NCBI GenBank assembly: GCA_031274765.1
Contig: JAISPR010000009.1
Coordinates: 1-45,624 of the forward strand
Direction: 5' to 3'
Source: Nitrososphaerota archaeon
Lineage (GTDB): Archaea; Thermoproteota; Bathyarchaeia; Bathyarchaeales; Bathycorpusculaceae
Length of the DNA: 45,624 bases
Shown: in pieces, positions 35,084 through 45,278 of the stretch
How the letters are laid out: each line of letters opens with the position of its first letter
Position numbering within the stretch: position 1 is the first letter of the stretch
Notes under the pieces: model-generated
Told to the model about the DNA's origin: nothing
The model's input: only the letters and a program-made list of their open reading frames with translations
Database searches by the model: none
Program-made: the position numbers and the translations under genes

Positions 35084-36349
35084 TTATTTTTTCAGAGCGT
35101 CTAAATCTACCGCGGCAAACGGTACCAATATTTCTTCACTGTTTAAGCCGCCATGTTGTCCCAAAAAAGTGATTTTTCTCCCCTCCGGATTACTAAACCA
35201 AATCGTTTCTTTGTCATAGGGCAGAACCAAAAGGTTTCCTGCTCGCTCAAAAAATTCACAAGGAGCCTCTCCAATTCCAAATAAACCTGCTTTGACTGCG
35301 TCGTCAGTTTTAAGCACTTGGGCTATAGAGCCGATTTGATAGGTCAAATTCTCTTTAGTTTTTTCGAGTTTCTCTTCTTTTATGTGCAAAAAGATACCTC
35401 TTGGGCTTCCTGTGGGCATAATACATTTACGATTTTTTCCACGCTTCCGATAAGTCAGCGGTTTTTGGGTTCGGCTAAGATACATAGTACTCTTCGGATT
35501 GATGTCTATGGCACCATGGTCTGCGGTTATAAGCATCAGGGTCTTTTTAGCGGTTTTAGTATCAATTTTTTCGACCAGTTCCTTTTGGAGCAGATAGGTT
35601 ATGACTGAAAGTTCCGCAGTGAACTGTTCACTTTTGGGCCCATATTCATGAGATATGGCATCAAGACTGTTTAGATGTACAAAAAAATAACCCTCATTGC
35701 TTCTCTCCAGATTTTTTCTGAGGTTAACAATTAAATCCGTGGTCCTTTGTGCCGGCACCAAGATACTGCCATCAAAAATCAGCTTTGAACACACACTTGA
35801 AGCATATGATGCCTGCATATGTGTAAATGTCTGAACTGCATTATCTTTAAGCATGCGATGGATACTTTTTCCCCTAAACATCAAACTTGGACTAAACCCC
35901 TGTGCAGAAAGATTTTTTTGCTCTACACCAACACGTTCAAACCGTAACGCATCGATTACCCCAACTTCTTTTAGATAAATAAAATATTCAAATACTCCAT
36001 GTTCCTGAGGAGTTAAACCCGTGTTTAGAGTCATCAACGCATTGGTTGTCTGCGAGGGATACACGCTTGTGATGGATGATATAGTGCCTTTGGCGACAAG
36101 TGCAGAAAGAAAACGATTTTGTGGAAGATGTTTTTGGAACTGACTAAACCCAAAACCATCAATTACCAAAAGTACAATTTTGCTATATTTGTCACCTATT
36201 GTTACGTGACTTTTGAGCGGATTAGAATTTGAACCCTGAACTCCCAGCAAATGCAGAATTAACTTGGGTATGTTGGATATGCAGTTTTGATGATATTGCG
36301 GATAGACAAAGCTATTCTCCTTAGCGGATTGAGACTCTTCTGTTGACAT
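35084..36349 (-). CDS. Alkaline-phosphatase superfamily phosphodiesterase / nucleotide pyrophosphatase
   Basis: A 421-residue member of the type I phosphodiesterase/nucleotide pyrophosphatase group. KIVLLVIDGFGF gives the first metal-binding aspartate. SVYPSQTTNALMTLNTGLTP carries the nucleophile threonine. LNSLDAISHEYGP and LMLITADHGAID supply the remaining metal ligands (D, H, D, H), and a late histidine lies in FLGQHGGL. No signal peptide is visible, so it acts in the cytoplasm. The start is ATG 36349. The substrate (nucleotides, lipid head groups or phosphonates) cannot be decided. Neighbours do not form an obvious pathway with it. Confidence 0.85.
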   Translation of the reverse strand: MSTEESQSAKENSFVYPQYHQNCISNIPKLILHLLGVQGSNSNPLKSHVTIGDKYSKIVLLVIDGFGFSQFQKHLPQNRFLSALVAKGTISSITSVYPSQTTNALMTLNTGLTPQEHGVFEYFIYLKEVGVIDALRFERVGVEQKNLSAQGFSPSLMFRGKSIHRMLKDNAVQTFTHMQASYASSVCSKLIFDGSILVPAQRTTDLIVNLRKNLERSNEGYFFVHLNSLDAISHEYGPKSEQFTAELSVITYLLQKELVEKIDTKTAKKTLMLITADHGAIDINPKSTMYLSRTQKPLTYRKRGKNRKCIMPTGSPRGIFLHIKEEKLEKTKENLTYQIGSIAQVLKTDDAVKAGLFGIGEAPCEFFERAGNLLVLPYDKETIWFSNPEGRKITFLGQHGGLNSEEILVPFAAVDLDALKK

Positions 36350-36762
36350 TTGAAAACCTTACAAACATATCCATCCTAAGGTGAGTAGGTGACATAATAA
36401 TTTTTGGTTCTCCTATCTTATGGACTAATTCCTGTTAATTTCTCCTCAATAAATCTAAACTCAAACCAATCCCTATCCTATACATTATTCTCCTGTTGAC
36501 AACGTACCCACACAAATTCACTGATACTGTTCAAACAATTAACAATGATTTCATTAAAACCATGGGCAGGACAAACAAGTTTTATGTGACGTGGCAATTG
36601 TCCAAATATGATTGAAAACAACAAAAACTTGGAAAAAAAATAACAAATACACCCATTTAAAATGGTTAACCCCCCACAAATTCTGATTTTCTACAATGCG
36701 ATAGATTCAAAGCCTTCTAACTCTCCATTGACCCACATAAACAACAAGAGCATAGATGTTAG
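36350..36762. other. Divergent intergenic region, nothing recognised
   Basis: Between two divergent genes and should hold both promoters. AT-rich; no repeat or RNA seen. Confidence 0.4.
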
Positions 36763-37622
36763 TTGAGCAGCCACGTAATAACTCTACCTGATGGACGACA
36801 CCTTGGATACACCATAATCGGCAAAGGTACTCCCGTTATGTACTTTCACGGCACCTCTAGTAGCCGCATAGAAGTCCTCCTTCTAAGACACCTCACCGCC
36901 CAAAATCTACAACTCATAGCCCCAGATCGACCCGGATACGGCTTATCCACCTATAAACCCCAAAAAAACATCTCGGACTTCAATAGCGATATCAATTTTC
37001 TAGCCGACTACCTAGATATCTCAAAATTCAACGTTTTGGGCTGGTCGGTGGAGGAGTTTTTACACTTGCCTATATGGCCTGTTTTTTTCAGCGGATAAAT
37101 CGCGGCGTAGTTGTGGGTACGCCTGATTTACCTTTCGATGCCTCAGTTGCACACAACCTGTTTTTTGCAAAGTATGCACTAAAACTTCCGTTTCTGGGCG
37201 CATTGGCTATGAAAAATATGCGGCGTCAGGTGCTCAAAGCAGATGGTCCAACAGCTTTTTTACGTTCTATTCCCGGCAGACAAATACTTCATGCCTGCTC
37301 AAGTTGCGATTTGAAATTTTTTTCTGATCCTGTTTGGATAAATCTAATGTACCAGTCAATATCTGAAGCTTTTCGCCAAACCGATAGTGTTCGAGTGGTG
37401 TTAGACGAACACCGGCTTTTTCTAACGCCTTGGAATCTCCCTTTTAAAAAGGTTGACGGCAAACTATGGGTTTGGCATGGCGGGGAAGACAAAACCTGTT
37501 CAGTGGCTAACGCATATGGGATAGCACGTAAATTTGAGGGCGCTGGTTTAGAGGTTTTTCCAAAACAGGGCCACTATGTACTATTTGATAATTTAGATCG
37601 CCTGGCTGGGCTTCTGATTTGA
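36763..37622 (+). pseudogene. Alpha/beta hydrolase with single-base frameshift at the nucleophile
   Basis: Two frames together make one complete alpha/beta-fold hydrolase. The first (from TTG 36763) gives VITLPDGRHLGYTIIGKG, VMYFHGTSSSR (oxyanion hole) and LIAPDRPGYGLS, up to NVLGWS. After one base the second frame continues as GGGVFTLAYMACFF and runs to 37622, including the acid region and the last histidine (KQGHYVLF). Joining them at 37047 by adding one G restores GWSGGGVF, the normal G-x-S-x-G nucleophile elbow. So a single G was lost from a G-run in the catalytic motif. It is either a young pseudogene or a sequencing error. The end overlaps the convergent PAP2 gene by 30 bases. Confidence 0.82.
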
Positions 37623-38591
37623 GTTCGGGTCTTCTTTTTTCTTCTGTTTTTCGAGTGGTTTAAGCTGGGGAAGATACTTTCTAATGATGCCGCTTCGTGT
37701 AGAAAGCAACGGCAGAACTCTTTCTACCACTATAAATGCCAGTAACGCATAAGCGATTCCGCCCAAAACATCAACCACGTAGTGCTCGCCTAAATAAACG
37801 GCACTAAACCATACTCCAAAGGGAAAAATGAGGATGGGTAGCGCTTTTTTCTTCCAAATTTTAATGGCAAATAATGAAATGAGAAACGGCAAAGCGGAGT
37901 GCATACTGGGAAATGCGGCATAGAGATTAGAACTTAGAAAATCAAATAATGTTTTGTAGACAGGGATGCCCAAACTTACATCGACAGAGTCGGTTAATAT
38001 ACGGCTTACACCTGAGGAAACTTCAATCCAAGGTGGCGCCACTGGATAGAACAAAAACGTTATAAGTGCACCATAGGTGCAAAGACCAAATGCAACCGTG
38101 TATTTCCAATAGTTTGGGGGGCTGGCTTTCCAGAGGATATAGGCAAATATGGTGGGTGCAAAGAAATGTAATGAATAAAAGAATGCGCCGACGTAGTCAA
38201 GAACTGGTAGGCGGATGGCTTCTTGGAGTAAGATGCAGGGTAGTTGGCCTCCAAAAATTCCCATCTCTAAATTGTAGGGGCCTGCGTGGAGGTTATTTTG
38301 GCTGACTGTGCCAACGATGCCATACATGATTTGGTAGGAGATAAATACCGTGATGAAAGGTAGCCAGTCTTTGAGGAACCGCCAAGTTGTTTTATTGTAG
38401 GCGGCATAAATTAAAAAGGCTAAAACCAAAAATTCAGGGCCTGGTATGATGTGATACTGCAGGCAAAAGATGCCTATGGCCAGTAGATAGGTGACTGGGA
38501 AAAGGAGAGCAAAAAACCGTGAAGAACGGTAATCGAAAGTCAGTTTCTTTTTGTCTTCTTTTTTCTTTTCTTTTTGTTCTTCTTTTTCCAT
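37593..38591 (-). CDS. PAP2-family membrane phosphatase / phosphatidylinositol-type synthase
   Basis: A 332-residue integral membrane protein of the PAP2 superfamily, closest in layout to the PAP2_3 (Aur1/inositolphosphotransferase-like) branch. The motifs AAFPSMHSALPF and LGEHYVVDVLGG carry the catalytic histidines and aspartate. I see at least six hydrophobic segments and charged tails at both ends (MEKEEQKEKKKEDKKK and KPLEKQKKKEDPNSNQ). It probably removes or transfers lipid-linked phosphate. The start is ATG 38591. It overlaps the frameshifted hydrolase tail-to-tail. Confidence 0.85.
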   Translation of the reverse strand: MEKEEQKEKKKEDKKKLTFDYRSSRFFALLFPVTYLLAIGIFCLQYHIIPGPEFLVLAFLIYAAYNKTTWRFLKDWLPFITVFISYQIMYGIVGTVSQNNLHAGPYNLEMGIFGGQLPCILLQEAIRLPVLDYVGAFFYSLHFFAPTIFAYILWKASPPNYWKYTVAFGLCTYGALITFLFYPVAPPWIEVSSGVSRILTDSVDVSLGIPVYKTLFDFLSSNLYAAFPSMHSALPFLISLFAIKIWKKKALPILIFPFGVWFSAVYLGEHYVVDVLGGIAYALLAFIVVERVLPLLSTRSGIIRKYLPQLKPLEKQKKKEDPNSNQKPSQAI

Positions 38592-38752
38592 GCTAAAGAA
38601 TTACCCGCTTAGCCAATAGGTTTCTGAGTTCCTTTAAAGAGTTTTCCCTATTCATGGTTAAACGATAAGGTGTGTCGTGAAGTAGCTTGAGGTCTCAATT
38701 AACCGTTGTCAGCGTGATAGGGCTGGATGTAATCAAATTACTCTAATTTTTA

Positions 38753-39535
38753 GGTCATGTTATTAAATAGTTTATAAACAACATATGTTATCTTCTTAGT
38801 GGTGATAACTGTGGTGAAGATAACAATAAAATGTATACATTGCAATAGTGAAAAGGTAGTAAAAATGGGTAAACAATTAAACGGTGCCCCACGATGCAAA
38901 TGCAATAACTGCAAAAAACTTTTCAAAGACAATACACAAATAAAGGAGTACTACCTCAAACCAAACGATTGATTGTAAAAATGGCCGCAAATGGTAGTGG
39001 TATACGAGATACCGCACGCGTTTTAGATATTAGTCCAAATACTGTTCTAAAAGTTTTAAAAAACAAAAATCACCAAACAAACACAAATCCCAAATACACC
39101 AACCTCACCAACCCACTCACCATATGTCTAGAAATGGATGAGATGTGGGGTAGAGTTTATTGCAAAAAACACCTTGTTGGTTGTGGCATGTCATAGTTCA
39201 TGATATGGGTGATATTGTGGCGTGTGTTTTTGGGATGCGTGAAGGTGAAATGTTAGAAGAGTTTTGGGTTTTATTAAATGGGTTGGATTTGAATGTTGTG
39301 GGTGTATTTTTTGATGATATTTTTGCGTATTATGGAGTTATGGCTGTGGATATTTTGTGTACTGGTAAGTGGAGTGCGCGCGTGTTTGGCGTAAGTATTT
39401 GACTTTTGTGTGGGGTTGTAGTGTTTGGTTTGTATGTTTATTTGTTTTTCTAAGTTTTGGGTTATGCATGTTGTTGTTTTTGGTTTGGTTATGGTTGTGT
39501 TGGAATTTGGGAATAAATTGATTTGAAACATGACC
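38753..39535 (+). mobile_element. IS1-family insertion sequence, complete outline, inactive
   Basis: A 783-bp element. Its ends are inverted repeats starting GGTCATGTT (about 17 of 23 positions match). A perfect 8-bp target duplication AATTTTTA flanks it (38745-38752 and 39536-39543). Length, GG ends and duplication length all fit the IS1 family. The element holds only the broken transposase. Its 5' half is A/C-rich and its 3' half G/T-rich, switching within a few dozen bases near 39130. Confidence 0.9.
38802..39526 (+). pseudogene. IS1-family transposase, broken in at least two places
   Basis: Three overlapping frames give the full IS1 layout. Frame 1 (GTG 38802) has the zinc finger KCIHCNSEKVVKMGKQLNG and CKCNNCKKLF, then stops at 38970. 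Frame 2 has LIVKMAANGSGIRDTARVL and DISPNTVLKVLK, then LEMDEMWGRVY with the first catalytic acid, and stops at 39196. Frame 3 continues WHVIVHDMGDIVACVFG and FFDDIFAYYG, and ends at 39402. A last shift gives CFSKFWVMHVVV up to the stop at 39526. Each junction needs a change of reading frame, so I call it inactive. IS1 naturally uses one -1 frameshift, but not three. Confidence 0.88.
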
Positions 39536-39543
39536 AATTTTTA

Positions 39544-40635
39544 CTGTGGGTGACTGTTTAAGAACTGGATTTTTGTGTTTTTGGTATACGTGCGGGGAAA
39601 TTCGGTTTTCTTGTAAATCCTGTTTTCCAGCACATCTGTAAATTATCTTATCGTAACTTATTAAATATGATTAAACGAACAAAATTATGTGTGTATTGTG
39701 TAAATTTATTTATAAAATGTTGTCTGTGAACGCTTTCGCTTTGGTGATGAACATTATGGCTGGTGTGGTTGAGCGATTTTTATGGAACTTGATGATTTGA
39801 AAGGTCTGCTGTTGGTTTTCCATTTTTGTTGATTATCTGAACGCAAAAATGATTGCACAAGTATCATGTGTCTGCCATGTATTTCTATGTGTTTATATGT
39901 ACTTTATTCGCGTTATGGTTATCTGGGCTGACACATCTTAGCCTGTCAAATAGTGCCAGACATTAGGAATTATTGCGCAGAGGAGTGAAGAAAACCATGA
40001 CTGAAGTTGCCCTAAGATGGCACATTTATCGCTTTGTTACTGTATGGCTGAACCAGCATTATCTTTTATCTTTATTTTAAAATTAAATTATTTGTGTGGA
40101 AAGCAGTATGTGCCCGACAGTTGGGCGGATTTGGCTGCTAACGCCGAGGCGGCATGGGTTAAATATTTTTGTGCCCTCTCAACGTTAGCGTATGGCTAAA
40201 CCCGCTTAACCTCTCTTTTTGCCCTATCTCCACACCAAACTCTGGAGAATTATTTAACATAATTTCTGACAAAGGGCCATTTTATTTACGCTGTAATAGT
40301 GAGCTTAGAAGCAGACAATGATGATTGTACTTGTCTGCTTTAAGCGTCCCTCTCTCTTCCTTAGAGTTCATGTAATGTCTTGGTACGATAAAAATCTGTT
40401 TACATTTAAGCCCTTCATTAATTGCCTATAAATCTCAATTACCCAACAAACCCGATTAAATCAATACATTATTAATGTCGCACAAAACATTTATATTGAA
40501 ACTTTAATAACATCGTTTATTTAATTATGACGCTAAACCTGCTTGCTAATTAATTTTACCCCACGCTATTTTGACAAAATGTAGCTGTACTGCAACCTAT
40601 GACAACAAGCAACAACCACTCAACATAATTGACTA
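39544..40635. other. 1.1-kb region without recognised genes
   Basis: I find no convincing coding sequence. A 60-codon frame at 40017 has no features I recognise. A GTGATGA (39747) with a later TTGATGA recalls box C/C' of C/D sRNAs, but matching D boxes are missing. The 3' part is AT-rich and includes the promoter-distal end of the ParB-like gene. Confidence 0.45.
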
Positions 40636-41106
40636 CTACGTGATACTGTTTAAAAAATTAGTTAAAAATTGCTTTAAGTCGTGGTGCAATTTAACTGCCG
40701 GTTGCCGTAAACCCTCAGTGAATTCCGGACTGGGCTGAAAATAACCATGTTCCGTGAGATAAAAGATAACACTCGAATAATCGCCTGCAAGCGCACATCT
40801 AACCTCTTTCATACCCAGCTCCAAATAGGCATAGTAACGATGATGACCATCTAAAACTGCATATATCTCTCTACGGGGATGTTTCACAACTATTATGGGC
40901 CTGAGCTTTTGGTTCTCACAGAGTTTTTGTTTGTATATATCAATACCCTGCTTAGTCACCTTAGTATCAGCCACCAACTTCTCAATGGGCAACATCACCT
41001 CATATTTAGTCGGATCTATAAATACATCAACATTGATTTCGCTTTGTCCTTTTAACCAACCCGAAAAATCTGCTTTAATGGAATCAAAAAAATCGCTAAC
41101 GGTCAT
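40636..41106 (-). CDS. ParB/sulfiredoxin-fold protein
   Basis: A 156-residue single-domain protein from ATG 41106 (an in-frame GTG at 41115 is possible). The core is the ParB/Srx fold: VMLPIEKLVADTKVTKQGID, then KLRPIIVVKHPRREIYAVLD and the diagnostic DGHHRYYAYLELGM (G-x-H-R nucleotide/phosphate loop). There is no helix-turn-helix after the core as in true ParB, so a role in partition is unlikely. Related stand-alone archaeal proteins include ADP-dependent serine kinase (SerK) and other small phosphotransferases; I cannot choose between them. It lies 98 bases downstream of the PPDK stop, in the same direction. Confidence 0.75.
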   Translation of the reverse strand: MTVSDFFDSIKADFSGWLKGQSEINVDVFIDPTKYEVMLPIEKLVADTKVTKQGIDIYKQKLCENQKLRPIIVVKHPRREIYAVLDGHHRYYAYLELGMKEVRCALAGDYSSVIFYLTEHGYFQPSPEFTEGLRQPAVKLHHDLKQFLTNFLNSIT

Positions 41107-41203
41107 GATAGACACGCAATAGTGTGTAGGCTCAGCAGGTATTAAGGCTTACCCTGCCCGTTAAATCCATAGCCAACCATTCAGCGCCGCCCTTAAACTA
41201 TTT

Positions 41204-44023
41204 TTATGATGCCTTTTTCTCCTTGATGCTTGCCTGCGCTGCCGCTAGACGCGCTACTGGAACTCGATATGGCGAACAACTGACATAATCAAGCTCAATG
41301 CGATGACAAAATTCCACTGAATTGGGCTCACCACCATGTTCACCACATATTCCTATCTTTAAATCCGGCCGGGTTTTGCGACCCCATTCCACAGCAATAG
41401 CCATGAGTCTGCCTACACCTTTGACATCTAAAATTTCAAAAGGGTTGTTTTGAAGAATTTTGTGTTCATTGTAGAAAGGTAAAAACTTGTTCTCCGCATC
41501 CTCTCTTGAAAAACTAAACGTGGCTTGAGTTAGATCATTTGTTCCAAAACTAAAAAATGAGGCTAATTCGGCTAATTTTCCCGCACGCATACAAGCACGA
41601 ACCACCTCAATCATAGTGCCAACAGTATAGGGGATTTTGATGTCCAACTGGTTAGTGACTCTTTGTTCTACTTGTTGGATCATACTGCAGACGCTATATA
41701 GTTCCTGAGCTGTACATACTTGCGGGATCATAATTTCTACTTTCACTGACACTGCTTCTCTGATAAGCTGACCTGCGGCCAACAAAATCGCTTCTATTTG
41801 CATCTCATAGATTTCGGGGTAAGTAATGCCCAATCTAACACCCCGATGGCCCAGCATGGGATTAACCTCACGTAATGTGCGAATTTTCTGCAACGTTTTG
41901 GTTCTTTTTTCAAGTTCATTTCTTTGGAGTTCAGATAGGTGTTTGAGCACAGATTTGTTTTTAGTCAAAACCGGTTCTATTGCGGGATTAATGTTGCGGA
42001 GTGTTTCGGGAAAACTACAAATGTTGTTTAATGTATCCTGACATTTCTCTAATGCTTGGATTTCATGTTGTATTACTTCTTCGGATGGTAAAAATTCATG
42101 GAGTGGCGGATCAAGCAGTCGAATTGTTACCGGATAGCCTTGCATTGAACGTATGATATCCACAAAATCCTTCACCTGGAGCGGTAGGAGTTGCTGTAGT
42201 ATCTCAAAACGTTGAGTTGCTGAATCAGCAAGTATCATATCCTGAAAGAGTCCAATGCGGTCTGCAGCATTAAACATACGTTCTGTGCGGCAAAGCCCTA
42301 TACCCTCAGCTCCGAACTCAAGTGCCTTTTTGGCGTCTTGGGGGGTATCGGCATTGGCTCTCACACCTAATTTGCGGAATTGATCTGCCCAGCCAAGTAT
42401 GGTTGTCATGTTTTCAGTGATTTTTGGTTCTACCATGGGGATTTCTCCAAGCCATATCTTGCCTGAGGTGCCATCGATAGTGAGGATTGTACCTTGTACT
42501 ATTTTGTTGGTGCCCACAGATGCAGTTTTTTCTAAAGGGTTGATTTTTATGTCACCTGCGCCTGAAACACAGGGTTTACCCATGCCTCGAGCGACAACAG
42601 CGGCGTGGCTAGTTTTGCCGCCCACCGCGGTTAAAATGCCCTGAGCTGCAAAAAAACCGTGAATGTCTTCAGGTTTGGTCTGTTCGCGAACTAGAATAAC
42701 TTTTTTTCCGTCTCTGTTTTGTTTTTCTGCATCATCTGCACTAAAAACTACTTCGCCTGAAGCTGCTCCAGGTGATGCGCCCAAGCCCGAGGCGATGGGA
42801 ACTGGGATGTTTTTGGTGTCAATTTGGCGGTATAGCAGTTGGGTTAATTGATCGGGATTTAAGCGTAATAGCGCTTCTTCTTTTGTGAGTAAACCTTCGT
42901 TAACCATATCGATGCTGGTTTTCATGGATGCTGCGGCATTCATTTTGGCGGTTCGAGTTTGTAGCATGTAGAGTTTATTTTCTTGTATGGTGAACTCCAT
43001 GTCTTGAACTTCATGGAAATGGTGTTCCAATGTTTTGCGGATGCTACTTATTTCTCTATACATCTGAGGCATGGTTTGTTGCATTTCTGTGATGGGCTGG
43101 GGTGTGCGGATGCCTGCGACAACGTCTTCTCCTTGGGCTCTTTGTAGGTAATCACCAAAGAGTACGTTCTCGCCGGTGCTGGGGTCTCTTGTGAAGGCAA
43201 CCCCTGTTGCCGAGTTTTTGCTCATGTTGCCAAATACCATGGTTTGGACATTAGCTGCCGTTCCATTGGCAATTTTTGGGGTGATCTTGAATTCACGTCG
43301 GTAGTCGATTGCGCGTTTTCCATTCCATGATGAAAACACGGCTTCTATTGCCATGTAAAGTTGTTGCTTGGGATCTTGTATTAGTGGTTTTCCGGTGTGT
43401 TTTTGGATGATGTGTTTGAAAGTATTGACGAGTTCTTGTATGTCTTTTGTAGAGAGTTCTTGGTCTTGACTGATTTTGTAGTTTTCTTTTAGTTTTTTTA
43501 TGGCCTGATTGAATTCTTTATCGTTGATACCTAGAACAACAGTGCCAAAAAGTGAGATGAAGCGACGGTAACTGTCCCAGCTGAAGTGTTCGTCGCCGCT
43601 ACGGTTGATGAGTCCTTTTATGGTGGAATCGTTTATGCCTAAATTCAATATGGTGTCCATCATGCCAGGCATGGAAATGGCGGAGCCGCTGCGTACTGAA
43701 ACCAAAAGGGGGTTATTGGAATTGCCCAGGTATTGGTTCATTTTTTTCTCCACTTCTGCTATGGCTGTTTGGATTTGGTCGATTAAGCCGGTGGGAAACT
43801 GGTGGTTGTTTGTAAAGTATTCTAGGCAAGTTTCGGTTGTAATCACAAATCCTGGTGGGACTGGGAGGCCGATTTGTGTCATTTCGCAGAGTCCTGCGCC
43901 TTTGCCGCCTAAGAGTTTTTTATTTTTTCCGTTACCTTCCTCGAAGAGATAGACATATTTTCGGGGGGCGGGCTTGGATTGGAGAAAGATTTTTTGTTCC
44001 GTACTTGTGTTTATTTGTTCCAC
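41204..44023 (-). CDS. ppdK: Pyruvate, phosphate dikinase
   Basis: Interconverts pyruvate, ATP and phosphate with PEP, AMP and pyrophosphate; in anaerobic archaea it serves glycolysis or gluconeogenesis. The 939-residue chain has all domains. The N-terminal ATP-grasp part includes LLGGKGAGLCEMTQIGLPVP and RSGSAISMPGMMDTILNLG. The swivelling phosphohistidine domain has GGKTSHAAVVARGMGKPCVS. The PEP-binding barrel has MLGHRGVRLGITYPEIYEMQ, FSFGTNDLTQATFSFSRED and the catalytic cysteine in GICGEHGG. I start it at GTG 44023, with GAGGG six bases upstream; TTG 44026 is directly adjacent. The coding strand is A/C-rich at the start and G/T-rich at the end. Confidence 0.95.
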   Translation of the reverse strand: MEQINTSTEQKIFLQSKPAPRKYVYLFEEGNGKNKKLLGGKGAGLCEMTQIGLPVPPGFVITTETCLEYFTNNHQFPTGLIDQIQTAIAEVEKKMNQYLGNSNNPLLVSVRSGSAISMPGMMDTILNLGINDSTIKGLINRSGDEHFSWDSYRRFISLFGTVVLGINDKEFNQAIKKLKENYKISQDQELSTKDIQELVNTFKHIIQKHTGKPLIQDPKQQLYMAIEAVFSSWNGKRAIDYRREFKITPKIANGTAANVQTMVFGNMSKNSATGVAFTRDPSTGENVLFGDYLQRAQGEDVVAGIRTPQPITEMQQTMPQMYREISSIRKTLEHHFHEVQDMEFTIQENKLYMLQTRTAKMNAAASMKTSIDMVNEGLLTKEEALLRLNPDQLTQLLYRQIDTKNIPVPIASGLGASPGAASGEVVFSADDAEKQNRDGKKVILVREQTKPEDIHGFFAAQGILTAVGGKTSHAAVVARGMGKPCVSGAGDIKINPLEKTASVGTNKIVQGTILTIDGTSGKIWLGEIPMVEPKITENMTTILGWADQFRKLGVRANADTPQDAKKALEFGAEGIGLCRTERMFNAADRIGLFQDMILADSATQRFEILQQLLPLQVKDFVDIIRSMQGYPVTIRLLDPPLHEFLPSEEVIQHEIQALEKCQDTLNNICSFPETLRNINPAIEPVLTKNKSVLKHLSELQRNELEKRTKTLQKIRTLREVNPMLGHRGVRLGITYPEIYEMQIEAILLAAGQLIREAVSVKVEIMIPQVCTAQELYSVCSMIQQVEQRVTNQLDIKIPYTVGTMIEVVRACMRAGKLAELASFFSFGTNDLTQATFSFSREDAENKFLPFYNEHKILQNNPFEILDVKGVGRLMAIAVEWGRKTRPDLKIGICGEHGGEPNSVEFCHRIELDYVSCSPYRVPVARLAAAQASIKEKKAS

Positions 44024-44560
44024 CAAAATCCCTCATACACATATTTTTTGGTATTGAAATAAAGGTGTGTGACTGCAAAAACCAACCAACAGAAATGTGT
44101 TTGGTGGTGTTTTGGTGAATTTTGTTTTGTTGGTGTTGTTTTGTTGGTGTTGTTTTGTTGGGTGATTGTTTTTATTTTGTGGTTGGTTTTTTGGTGTTGT
44201 TTGTGGGTGTGTTTGTTTGTTGTTATCTGATTTCCCGGATTTATTATACATAGGTTGATAGAAATCCGTGAAAAGAACAGGAATTATAAAAATGCCTGTA
44301 AAATATGTCTTAAACAATATGGTCTATGTATAATTAGATCTAAATTATGCATGTGTTTTGTTTAATCGCTAAGCGTTGTTTTGAGGCGTTTTTTAAAAAC
44401 CAAATGCATTTATCAAATAGTTCCCACATTTGTGTATAAATTTTGTGAGAATTTAGGTTGTTAAAGTGTTTGTTGGTTTGTGTTTTTGGTTGTTTGTTGT
44501 AGAGGGTGTTGTTTTGTATAGAATTGTGTTTTGTTTGGTTGTGGGTGTGTCTGGAAGTTA
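44024..44560. other. Upstream region of ppdK, A/C-rich on the minus strand
   Basis: The stretch 44090-44220 has almost only G and T on the plus strand. A minus-strand frame across it encodes N/Q/T/K/P-rich low complexity and is not called a gene. The ppdK promoter must lie in the first part. Confidence 0.45.
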
Positions 44561-44702
44561 GGAACAGTTCGGCGATAATTTGTGAGATCAAACAGTTTTT
44601 AGCAGGTAAATCTGAGGCATATCTGAGGTGGTTTTAACATATCCGCAATTTTAACAGTTCTTTTTTTACACGTTTTTCTCAGGTTATCGTTTAACTGTTC
44701 TT
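44561..44702. mobile_element. MITE family C, copy 2 (about 142 bp, flanked by TA)
   Basis: The inverted counterpart of 7753-7893. It has GGAACAGTT ends, TA at 44559-44560 and at 44703-44704, and shared interior blocks such as TCTGAGGCATATCTGAGG and the complement of GATATGTTAAAACC. No coding content. Confidence 0.72.
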
Positions 44703-44704
44703 TA

Positions 44705-45278
44705 GGTTTGTGTTTTGGTGTATGGGGGAGAAATTCGGTTTTTTTTGATGGGGTTGGTGGTTTTTGGTGGTCTGGGTGGTTTGTTGTTGTTTGGTGTGTG
44801 AATGTTGGGGTGGTGGTGTAAAATGTTTTCTTTGTCGGGTTTTTAATTTGTAAAAATGTTGTTGAAATGTTGAAAGTTGATCAGATGTTGTGGTTTATAT
44901 TGATAAATGGTTTGGTTTGGGTTTGATGGTGTGGGAGGAAAGGTTTGTGTGCTATAAAACGGAATATTTATATCGGGTGATGTTACTTCTAATGAAACTC
45001 AGCTACTATTGCTAGCCCCGTAATTATCACATGGCGGCGGCTCAACCCGTACTGAAACGGCGATTTGCCTTGCAGGGATGATGGTGTTGGCCTCCAATTG
45101 CGGGGACATGAATGTAGACCCGATAAATTGCTCTATTGGGTCTGAATTGGGCTTTGACGTATAGAGTGGAATGTTTCTCCCTCCAAATCCAGTTTAAGTA
45201 ACAGAAATGCGAGGAGAATGTGTAACAATTTCGTACCACACAAAAAACAAAAGTTCCGACAGAACAAACGGAGTGCAC
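44705..45278 (+). promoter_or_regulatory. Upstream and leader region of the 16S rRNA gene
   Basis: The left part to about 44940 is G/T-rich and featureless. GAATATTTATATCGGG at 44962-44977 contains a good TATA box; transcription would start near 45000, giving a leader of about 280 bases. In the leader, 45117-45142 forms a 9-bp hairpin (GACCCGATA/TATTGGGTC). The rest may pair with sequence after 16S to form the processing stem, which lies outside the window. Confidence 0.5.

Noticed and set aside
39740-39830. Possible C/D box sRNA
   Set aside because: Box C-like GTGATGA and a second TTGATGA are present, but no convincing D or D' boxes at the right distances.
44033-44317. Minus-strand frame rich in Asn, Gln, Thr, Lys and Pro upstream of ppdK
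   Set aside because: It is the translation of A/C-rich non-coding DNA; same composition occurs in other upstream regions without frames.
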